Shown: positions 46,041-56,075 of the stretch, piece after piece
Position numbering within the stretch: the stretch's first letter is position 1
Layout: each line of letters opens with the position of its first letter
Origin: Limonium bicolor
Lineage: Eukaryota > Streptophyta > Magnoliopsida > Caryophyllales > Plumbaginaceae
Direction: 5' to 3'
DNA length: 64,000 bases
Assembly (NCBI GenBank): GCA_023374045.1
Contig: CM041778.1
Location: forward strand, 290,881,533 to 290,945,532
Made by a program: the position numbers and the translations under genes
The notes under the pieces: generated by a model
Database searches by the model: none
Told to the model about the DNA's origin: nothing
Seen by the model: only the letters and a program-made list of their open reading frames with translations

Positions 46041-49000
46041 CTAAGAAGTGAACAACGACGGGTACTTCGCCCTCATCTTCTCCTCCAGCTCCCAAGTGGC
46101 CTCCTCGACTTCCTGGTTAGACCAGAGAACCTTCACCAATCTCACAGATTTGTGGCGAGTGTCTCGAGTCTTAGTGTCCAGGATCCGTACGGGAGTCTCC
46201 ACTGATCGCATGGTCGGCTCTAGTGTTAGCCTCTCGGGCTGAAGTACATGAGACGGATGAGACATATACTTCTTCAGCTGGGACACATGAAATACATCAT
46301 GTACCTTGCCCAACTCAGCAGGTAAATCAAGTCTGTAGGCTACCGGGCCTATCCGCTCCGTCACAACATAGGGCCCCACATATTTCGGGCTCAACTTGCC
46401 CTTCTGACCAAAACGAAACACTCCCTTCATGGGGGATACTCTAAGAAATACCTGATCGCCCACGGCGAACTCCAGGTCACGTCTGCGCACATCTGCGTAA
46501 GATTTCTGTCTATCCTGAGCTGCTTTCATGTTAGCCCGGATCTGACGTACTTCTGCTTGTACTTGCTCTAAATACTCAGGTCCTATAATGACCGTCTCAC
46601 TCGACTCATCCCAGCATAATGGCGTGCGGCATGGTCTGCCGTACAAAGCCTGGAAGGGAGACATCTTGATCGAAGCATGGTAACTGTTGTTGTAGCTAAA
46701 CTCGATCAGATGTAACTTATCAATCCAGCTGGTCTGAAAGTCAAGTGCACATGCACGTAACATATCCTCCAGCGTTTGTATGGTGCGCTCACTCTGACCA
46801 TCTGTCTGTGGGTGAAACGCCGTACTCAACTTCAGTTCGGTACCAAGTGCTTCCCGTGTACTTCTCCAGTACCTCGAGAGGAATCTGGTATCCCTATCAG
46901 ACACGATAGTCTTCGGTACTCCATGATGTCGTACTATCTCACGGTCGAAGAGCTATGCTAGCTTCGCCACTTTCCAGGTGTCCTTCATCGGAATGAATCG
47001 GGCCACCTTGGTCAGTCGGTCAACAACGACCCATATCATATTCAAGCCACCCCTAGTAGGCGGAAGTCCAACAACGAAGTCCATGGAAATATCATGGAAC
47101 TTCCACTCAGGAACGGGCATTGGCTGTACCATACCACCAGGACGACGGTGCTCAAACTTGACCTTCTGGCAAGTGAGACACCTAACAACATAGTCTGTCA
47201 CATCTTTCTTCATACCGGTCCACCAGAAATATCTCTTCATACTCTTGTACATTTTTGAAGCTCCGGGGTGAATAGAAGTAGATGAACAGTGTGATTCACT
47301 CAGTATGCGCTCCTTCAGCTCAGCGCTACTTCGTGGAATACAGAGTCGGCCATTCAGCCTGATCAAACCATCAACATGAAGTCAGAAGTCATACTTCTGA
47401 CCTTCGAATGTGCCGTCGATAAGCTTCTGTTTGATCTCTTGCATGTACTGATCTGACATCTGAGCACTCCGCACCTCTTCAACCAAGCTAGAGTGAGAGA
47501 TAAGTGAATGGAGAGAGTGTGCTCGGCGACTCAATGCATCAGCTACAATATTTGCTTTACCTTCCTTGTACTGAAGGTTAATATTGTAATCGGTAAGGAA
47601 TTCAACCCATCTTCTTTGCCTCATGTTCAGCTTCTTCTGAGTGAACAGGTATTTCAAACTCTTATGATCTGAATAAATAGTCACATTCACTCCAAACAAA
47701 TGGTGTCGCCATATCTTCAATGCGAAGACAATGGCACCCAATTCTAGATCGTGTGTAGGATAGTTTTCTTCATGTCGCTTCAACTGTCGGGAGGCGTAAG
47801 CCACGACCTTCCCGTGTTGCATCAAAACACAACCCATTTCTTTACCTGATGCGTCACAGTACACCTCAAAACCATCAGTACCCTCTGGTATAGTAAGAAT
47901 TGGTGCAGAAGTCAAAGCATCCTTGAGCTTCTGAAATGCGCTCTCACAGTCCACAGTCCAATCAAACGGTGCATCCTTCTTGTAAGGATGTCAATGGTTT
48001 CGAAACACTAGAGAAATTCCTCACAAACCTTCGATAATAACCTGCAGACCGAGGAAGCTCCGGATGTCGGCAACCGTCTTCGGTCTAGGCCAGGTGCGCA
48101 CACATCAATCTTGGCCGGATCCACAGCGATCCCGGCCTCAGAAATAACATGACCAAGAAAAGAGACTTGGTCCAACCAAAATTCACACTTGAGAACTTCG
48201 CATAAAGCTGGTTCTTAACGTCTGCAATACACTCCTCAGGTGATTTCATGCTCACCTTGGACTTAGAATAAATGAGAATATCATCGATGAAACAACTACT
48301 GACTTGTCCAACTGCTCTCGAAACAACCGATTCATCAAGTCCATAAACTTTGCTGGTGCATTAGACAACCCAAACGGCATGACCGTGAATTCATAGTGCC
48401 CATATCTGGTACGGAAAGCGGTCTTCTCAATATCACTGTCCTTGATAGCAATCTGATGGTAACCCGATCGCAGTCGATCTTAGAGAATACAATGCACCTC
48501 TCAGCTGATCAAACAAATCATCGATACGTGGCAATGGGTAACGGTTCTTCACCGTCACAGCATTCAGCTCTCTGTAGTCGATGCAGAGGCGGAGACTCCC
48601 ATCCTTTTTCTTCACAAAAAGGACTGGTGCTCCCATGGTGAAACGCTAGGGCGGATAAATCCCTTGTTAGTAGGTCTCAGCTGCTCCTTGAGCTAGTCAT
48701 CTCAGCTGGAGCCATACGGTAGGGCGCCTTCGCTATAGGTCCGGTGCCCGGTACCAAGTCAATCTCAAACTCAACTGCCCGTGTAGGCGGCATGCCTGGG
48801 AGCTCCTTAGGAAAGACATCAGGAAACTCCGACACAACCGGCACATCTGGGCTAAACTCAGGGTCTCTCTCATGTCCTGGACATAGCAGAGGTATACATC
48901 ATTCTTTCTTCTGATCTCATGAAACATGGCCATGGCGGAGATGATCTGTGTCGAAGGCTCCCTGGGCCTCTGGCGGTATGAAATGGTAACCCCAGACGGA

Positions 49001-49391
49001 CTCCTAAGAAGCAGACGGTGCTCGGCACATAGGATTCTGCCCTTGTACCGCTCCAACCAGTTCATCCACAATCAACCAAACCAGCCCTCGAACTCTATCA
49101 AGTCGATCGGGAACTCTTCATTCTTAATTCGAACGGTGGCATCTCGGTAATAACGGGTGCATCTGATCCGCTCCTTAGACGGGAGAGTGACTAGGAAGTC
49201 AGGCATCTCCTCCCCGTCTAGCCCCAGTCTCCTCGCAAATGAGAGTGAGACAAATGTATGTGAGGCTCCAGAGTCAAACAAGATCGACGCATCCACGCCA
49301 TTCACTGGGAAGGTACCGAGGATAGTGCCGCTTCTGCCGGCCTCTGCCTCTGTACACACACTCAGTGTACCTTCCGTCCCGAGTGCAGCGC
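46041..49391 (-). pseudogene. GypB int2 pol
   Basis: Same domains as int1 without the TR-GAG interruption. The C-terminal part (46904-46041) is one open frame: integrase core from SDRDTRFLSRYW through HPQTDGQSERTIQ and the chromodomain [20 protein letters not shown], ending at TAG 46041-46043. The integrase finger and first catalytic Asp ([10 protein letters not shown]) lie at 47366-46953, ended by TAG 46953-46955; RNase H at 47954-47382, ended by TGA 47382-47384. Both stops are shared with int1. From about 47970 to 49391 (RT, protease) many 1-4-base deletions relative to int1 break every frame. Codon 39401 of int1 is intact CGA here. Confidence 0.9.
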
Positions 49392-49463
49392 CTAATTTAT
49401 TTCATAAACTTGATAAGTATATTGGTAACAACACGGGTGGAATGCTTAAGAATTCAACACTGC

Positions 49464-49469
49464 TTTATT
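49464..49469 (-). promoter_or_regulatory. Poly(A) signal after the int2 AlkB exon
   Basis: Sense AATAAA, same context as in int1. Confidence 0.6.
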
Positions 49470-49593
49470 CATAAAACTCATCGTTACATCATGATGGTAT
49501 TACATTGGCTACATAGCTGATAACTTAGCATACTTACTGCATCACATACTCGACATACAACTGATTTCACACTTTACATGATTACACATAACT

Positions 49594-50308
49594 TCAAAAC
49601 TGTCTAAAGGTTAAGTTCAAACGTCCAGGTTTCATGTGTGTGGCATTGATTATTGTCGGAGGGCCATATTCACTTGATCTTCTTGATACCATGATACAGC
49701 ATCCTCGACTGCCCACCCATGATTAACACATCTCCAGACTCCAATACTAACTTCCTTGCAAGGTCCGCACGCTTCTGCTCGCCATACATAAACACTGCGG
49801 TGTCACCAATGGACCAAGACACCACGGGTACTCCCTTACTAAGAGACTCGGGTGACTCGTCCTTGTCTTGGTGTAAACCCAACCTTCCACCTTTTTGGTA
49901 GAAATTGGACAATAATACTGCTCGATACTTGGGATTTGTTCCGGTTCAACTTGCTGAGCAATTCCTACGGTGTGGTTAACAACCGCAAGGAACTCCCAGG
50001 TATACTCGGTATGGTAGCTCCATCTTCAGCTCGTGTGTCTGATATAAGGTTCCAATCCTTACCCATGCACATCATCTTAATTCATTTTCGCCCACTTGGG
50101 TATTCGGGTGTGTAGAAACCTCCAGGTGCTGCTCCAAGCTCGTGCATCGTCGAATGATATGGATTTGTGCTTCGGGTGTCAGTATCCTTTAATAATATCA
50201 TACCTGGTTGGATAACCTGACACTGTTCTGTCGGATAGTCGGCAATGTCGATGGTGGTATCTCCGGGGTTCGGTGTGGGTGGGATTGGATAGCAAATATT
50301 GAAGGTTC
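49594..50308 (-). pseudogene. AlkB-like exon in GypB int2 (frameshifted)
   Basis: Same exon as 39870-40609, from acceptor TTAG/GAACCTTC to a TGA at 49594-49596. The core 49912-49670 is open and has LHQDKDE, SWSIGDTAVFMYGEQKR and LYHGIKKIK. Short deletions near 49668, 49915, 50000, 50045 and 50085 break the rest. The pattern of tiny deletions, as in the neighbouring pol, may be sequence error. Confidence 0.85.
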
Positions 50309-50434
50309 CTAAGGTTTATAAATCTCTAATTTAGGTGGTTTTCATTATACTTCAACTCGTTATTCATGTGGTTATCATTTAGACCCACTAACACACATGC
50401 ATGGAAATGCGGTAAGCAATCAATCTTACTTAAC

Positions 50435-51958
50435 GGTTTAAAGGGGGTACCTGGTCTAGAAGACGATCCTGGTGCCTCTGACCGGTCCACCACACGTTCA
50501 AGGCAGCCTTGCCTGCTCCCGGCCCCTTCCCCTTCTGGGAATCAGTATTTCCTTGCCCCGGGATGGCTGATAGTAGTTCGGGCCTCATGGTAGTAGTGGC
50601 CTTACCCTTCCATTGCCCTCTAGGCCTATAGTTTCTGCCATCGGGGTTGCTGTAGCACTCAAATCACGGTGCCCCAGCTTCTTGCAGTAGTGGCACTGCA
50701 CATCGTTCCCTTTGCAGTCCTTACCGGGATGGTCACCCTTGCACCACTTGCAGAAGTAGTGGCGCTCCGGTGAGCCCGTACTGGCTGCTATCACAACACA
50801 CAATCAATACACACTTCACAACATAACAATACATACTTGAATCGATATTCGAAATTAATTAGTTACCCTTGGGCGGGTGAGAGCGTAAGGGCTTAGCCGC
50901 ATAGGCATAAGTGAGCTTCAGTGGCTCCTCAGTGGTAGTGGGCTGGGCTTGGCCCTTGCCATCTTGCTGCTGCTGGCCCTTCTGGGCTGAGGGTAAGGTT
51001 TCCTCTTCTTCCCTCCTTGGTACCCTTGCGAGCTTTGGCCCTCGCTCGAGACCTTGCGCTTATGCGCATTCTCCTCGTCCCTTAGACGGACGGTGATCTC
51101 CACCTTAGCAGCGGCATGATAGCACTCCTGAGTATCAAGGTGTTAGTCATGCCCCGCAACACATTTACACACTCCATACAACATTACTCATTCACACTTA
51201 GACATTATTGGAAATTTACCTGCAAGGTATTGTACTCGGCTGGCCCCATGCCATAGCGTAGGCGGTGGCTCAACCCACTGTAGAATCGGTTTACTAAGAC
51301 CCGGTTTGAGTAACCAAGGTCGGGTAGAAGATGAACAAGGTCAGTGAAGGCGGTTGTATGTTTTTGTGTGTAGTAGGTTGCGTGTATTGTGTTGTGTGTA
51401 GTAGCGCCACCGTATTTTGTCCCCTTGTTTTAGACTGTCAAGCTCCAGGCGCTTCGCCTCTTGCACATGCACTGGGTAGTACTTGGCCCTTAGCAATGCC
51501 GTGTACTGCTCCCATCCAAAATCTGGATCGGCCACTTTCTCAGCCCTCACAAGCTTCCACCAGTTTCTAGCCGAACCCTTCAAATAATACGCAGCAAGAC
51601 GGACCTTGGCCTCAGCAGGAACGGCCAAAGTCTCGTAGGCGGTCTCATGCTCCGAGATATACGCCTCTAATTTGGAAGGGTCGGTCTCCCCTTTGAAAGA
51701 CGGGGGCCTCAAGTCGGCCAACGCTTTCACCCAATTAGTCACGCGTGGCTGTGGTGGTGGCGGTGGTTCAGGCTGATCCTGACCAATGGGCTGTTGCTGC
51801 CCTTGCTGCACTGCGGTCACTATTTGAGGTATTACTTGTGCTAGGGCGGCCGCTACAGCTTCGGCCATCATCTGTGCGGTGGGGTTATCCCCCGTGTCTC
51901 CTGGACCAGGCCCTCCACGGCCTCGTCCCCGCGGTCGCCCTGCCATCTGAACATACAT
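50435..51958 (-). pseudogene. GypB int2 gag (three exons)
   Basis: Exon 1 (51958-51220) is open from MAGRPRG through QPRVTNWVKALADLRPP to KRLELDSLKQGDK, so it lacks the frameshift of int1, but a TG-rich stretch at about 51355-51407 replaces about ten bases and breaks the frame. Exon 2 (51127-50867) and exon 3 (50787-50435) match int1, including splice sites and zinc knuckles CKWCKGDHPGKDC and CHYCKKLGH, with several one-base deletions. Confidence 0.85.
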
Positions 51959-52089
51959 GAGAGCACATTAGTATTGTGCTTACAAACTTGTCGTATCACT
52001 TGTTTATAACGTCCTTTGGACGACAAGGTTTAAATTTCCTAACTCGGTATATCCCTAAGCTCGGTAATCGGCAATCAGAGCGATACTTC

Positions 52090-52101
52090 GCTCTGATACC
52101 A
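52090..52101 (-). other. GypB int2 primer binding site (tRNA-iMet)
   Basis: Sense TGGTATCAGAGC, five bases inside LTR-c. Confidence 0.95.
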
Positions 52102-52106
52102 CTTTT

Positions 52107-55100
52107 TGTAACACCCCATCCATAACCTTAACACTTAATCAATAATCGCAGCGGAAATCATTCTTAAACATATACCAAATAGGGCGGTGTTACACGCCGT
52201 TAGCCACCCACGTGGCCAACAAGGCTGTAACTTACAATGTATCGGTCTGATTACGAGAATGCCGAGCATAATTACAACCTTACAAAATCACCTATCCAAC
52301 AAGAATGACAATATACCGAGTGTAACTATTCAAAAATCACCAACTGGCTTTACATCCGCCAAAAGTAAACGACCTCGAGTGTACAAACACTACTCGGGTT
52401 CAACATCCAAAAATAACAAAACATCAACAACCTAGGATCTAAAGCCATTCTGCTTCCTCGATCCTCATCCTGTAAATAAACATAGCCCCCAAAGGGGGTC
52501 AGCAACCTTTTGCTGGCATGGTTAACGTGCAGCCCGCTGACTACCGGGATACACGTAACTATATGTCATGATAACATGGCGTTGATCTTATCATACAACA
52601 TGCATGTACTTAACAATAATTATTGTAAAACAATAACAGCACATACAAGGTGAAACAATTCACTTTAGGAAAACAACCAACATGGTTAGACAACTTGTAA
52701 GCCTAGAGGATGGCTTCATCCTCATGTTAAGCTTAACACATAACACATTACTGTTTGTTAGTCAATGAATAACTTAACTTAAAAGATGAGACGGGTGTGA
52801 TTACCCGTACACATCAACACATAATTTCCCCCTAGCCCGAGTGGAAGTCAGGTAGGCAGCTTTGGCTAAGCTACGGGAGGTCGAATTCCCCATAAAAGGA
52901 AGACTACCCTAACATAAGGAGAGAGCCGAATCTGATTCAGATGTCGACACCCATACATACACGCGTGACCGGAACGACCGGATTCCTCATCCCCGGTTAG
53001 CACTTGTTAGAAGTCCCACAATGGGAGCTTAACAATATCTCACACAAGTAAGTGTTTGAGTCAGTTAAACATACAAGGGAAGCAAGGCATAATTCAACAA
53101 CACACATCACAACTAAACACACATAGCCGGGTTAGAATGTTCCTTCGGGTGGAAACGTTGTTACCGGATACCGTTCTCTTACGTCCCTAGCTTTGGTTAA
53201 ATAAACAGTTAGCACGCATTCGAGGTTACCGGTATCGGTACACACACGTACATTAATAATAAGAACTGTAAACTCATTTCATGATTTAATCTTACAAGGT
53301 CGTAAACACACAGAAAAACAAACAACACACAAGCCGGTGTAAACCGGTAGGCAACAGACTGCAAGAAAACCATACCTTGGTCCTTGCTGCTCTAGTGTTC
53401 CACCGTACGTGGTTCCTAAACACGATTGATAACATCGGTTAATTAATATACGAGACCTTTATTAATTTATCACTTCACTTCCCTTGTTTATTTTTCTTTC
53501 ACACTTAATTATGATTTTTCCATCTTTTTAGTTGTTATTATTACCCACCTATATGTTATAGACAAACCCCCGCAGACGGAAGTCAAAACGGGGCTTAAAC
53601 GAGCAATTTATGTTGAAAACTGTGACATGTCCGAACTTGTGTCCGGACATCAATGTTCGGACACAAGTCGAGACTTGAAAGGTGAAAACTGGCATCTGTC
53701 CGAACTTGTGTCCGGACATCTAAGTTCGGACACAAGTCGAGACGAAATCTGGAAAATTTTTCAACCGTCCGAACTTGTGTCCGGACATCTAAGTTCGGAC
53801 ACAAGTCGAATGAAAATCCGAGAAAACTCTTTCAAGTGTCCGAACTTCCAATGTTCGGACGGAAGTCCGGACACACCTAAAACTCCGAAAAAATTTTCCG
53901 CAACGAGGCATGTCCGAACTTCCAAGTCCGGACGGAAGTTCGGACGTGCCTGGAAGTTCATAAAACAGTGGCGTTTTCTACACCAAAAATACACCCAAAC
54001 CATACACAACTTTTGGCATTATCTCCCCATGGTTATTACATGTTTCCCCCACATTATTTAGCCCACCAAAACACTTTGACCACACTCATTCCAAAACACA
54101 ATTTTGTATACAAATCCCATCATTTAACAACAACACCACAATGCACACAACCCTTAAAGTTTGGCACTTAAACAACAACAATTTAAGCACTGAATTTCCT
54201 CATATTATTAGCAACACCTGCATTTCACTGAGCATTTTATATTTGCACAAACATAAACACCCTCATACATCACACACTAGTTTAAGGTAGGTTAATTACC
54301 TTTGGTTTTCTTTTCAAAACTTTCCTCTTCTCTTCACTTCTTGTTCCTCAATCGGTACTCAACCGGATAATTTGCTACACTAATGACCAAGCCAAGATAG
54401 CCACAATGAGTATTTAGGGTTTATGATTCCATTAACCCTAGAATTTAGAATTTGCTTGAACACATTGGAGGGAATTACCTTCTATTTCAAAATGAAATGT
54501 TTGGCAATGGAATTAGGGCTAGCTCCAACTCCTCTTGAAGATTTAACAAGCTTGAATATGAAGAGAAACAATGGTGTTCAACACACATAAAAATCGGTTA
54601 CCCTAAAATGGGGGAATGAACAGATTTTTGAGTTACTTCTTACCTTAGCACAACAAGGAGATGATGGGCTTCAAGAATATGAAGTTTCTTCTTCAAAATG
54701 TAGTTCACCCATGGAAATGAAGTATGGTGTTTTGAGATTTTGAAAGGTATAAAATAATCCCCAAGGTGAGAGGAGTATTTTGGTGAAAGAATTTCTTGAT
54801 TTAGAGCTAGAATGAAGAAGTTACAAGGAGATGAAGTTGGGTTGTTTTGTTGGCTTGCAAATCGCCATGGTTAGCAACAAGAAGAGAAAAAGAGAGCTGG
54901 GTGAGGGGGAAGGAACCGTGAGTGAAGAGAATGAAGGGAAGAGAGAGAGTGTGAGAGAGTATAGAGAGTATAGTGTGTGAGGAATAAAGTGTATTTTATT
55001 GTTTTGTATTTTAGTAAATAAGTAGAGTTAATGAGGTAGAGAAGGAGAGGGTAAAATCTGATTTTATTTTACAATGTGAATGAGAGTGGCACTTGGTCAT

Positions 55101-55439
55101 TAGCAGATAACACCCGTTAATTCTCGAACTGTCAGTTTTAACAGTTCGGGTCCGGTTTCCGGAATATATTTTTGATTCTAAAAAAAATTCTTAGACTTTA
55201 ATTAGTATATAATTATAGTTATAAAATCAACTATAATTTATACAAGTCCGTTTTAAACGTTTAAGGTCACGTTTTTCGGTTTTCTCGAAAAACGTGTTTA
55301 AAGTCTCGTTTGTGCTTTTAATCCATTATATGGATTCGTTTCCTTCGGGAATTTCTCCCACATGTTCATAGTGACTAATTAAGTCTTAAAATATATTAAT
55401 TATGTAATTAACTAACATATTAAGGTTTGGGGTATTTCA
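52107..55439 (-). repeat. GypB LTR-c (5' LTR of int2)
   Basis: 3,333 bp, nearly identical to LTR-b. Its right end GGTATTTCA abuts GypA AlkB coding sequence at 55440. No gene inside. Confidence 0.95.
53627..53950. repeat. GypB LTR inverted-repeat array (LTR-c copy)
   Basis: Five hairpin units, identical in layout to LTR-b. Confidence 0.9.
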
Positions 55440-55933
55440 GCTTGGGAAAGGATTGGAACCCTTATACCAAGACATACCAGACGACGCGAGTAGGAGACGG
55501 AGCAACACCTCCACCAATACCCCCAGAATACCAAACGCTTGTCACTCAAGCTGTAGAAATTGCACAACAATGCGAAGATGAACCAGTCCCTGCACTCGAA
55601 GCAGACTTATGTATCGTCAACTTCAATCAGAAAGAAGGACGACTTGGCCTACACCAAGATAAGGACGAGACGACGGAATCTCTTGAACTAGGAGTGCCCG
55701 TAGTGTCTTGGTCCATTGGTGATGATGCCGTATTCTTGTATAGCGAGCAGAAGCGTGTGGACCTCGCAGAGAAATTGGTATTGAGATCAGGAGATGTCCT
55801 AATCATGGGTGGAAAATCAAGGTTGCTGTATCACGGTATCCAGAAGATCAAGTTGAATACGGCACCACCGGCAATAATCAATGCCACACACATGAAACCA
55901 GGACGCCTGGACCTTACCTTTAGAAAGTATTAA
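55440..55933 (+). pseudogene. AlkB-like exon in GypA, C-terminal two thirds
   Basis: Open frame of 164 residues starting LGKDWNPY, ending LTFRKY and a TAA at 55931-55933. It keeps ADLCIVNF, the metal site LHQDKDE (His 55652-55654, Asp 55658-55660), SWSIGDDAVFLYSEQKR, the distal His in LYHGI, and GRLDLTFR, where Asp replaces the usual Asn. By hand alignment it is about 74% identical to the int1 exon, so the two families carried this domain for a long time. The N-terminal part, about 80 residues, was lost with the GypB insertion and deletion. The ATG-like start a few codons upstream lies in LTR-c and is not real. Confidence 0.92.
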
Positions 55934-56002
55934 TCTTGTAGTAGCATGTAATCCCGTAGTAATGTGTATTAGAGACACAGTATGTATGATGGTTGGTTAT
56001 TC

Positions 56003-56008
56003 AATAAA
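56003..56008 (+). promoter_or_regulatory. Poly(A) signal after the GypA AlkB exon
   Basis: AATAAA within CAATAAAAGCAGTGTTGG, 70 bases after the stop and 68 bases before the protease acceptor, matching the place and context in GypB. Confidence 0.6.
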
Positions 56009-56075
56009 AGCAGTGTTGGTTATTAAATTCCACTTGTGTTCCACCATCGTCACTTATAATCTTATGAATTAATAG

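Larger units (their letters stand above)
23252..55439 (-). mobile_element. GypB: tandem Tekay-like element with three LTRs
   Basis: Minus-strand structure LTR-c, int2, LTR-b, int1, LTR-a. LTR-b serves as the 5' LTR of int1 and the 3' LTR of int2. The internal regions are 6,396 bp (int2) and about 6,409 bp (int1, without its nested insert), and each has primer site, gag, AlkB, protease, RT, RNase H, integrase, chromodomain and polypurine tract. LTR-a lacks its first 568 bases in + coordinates. The right edge (55439) abuts the GypA AlkB exon directly, so the insertion site was inside that exon. Confidence 0.93.
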
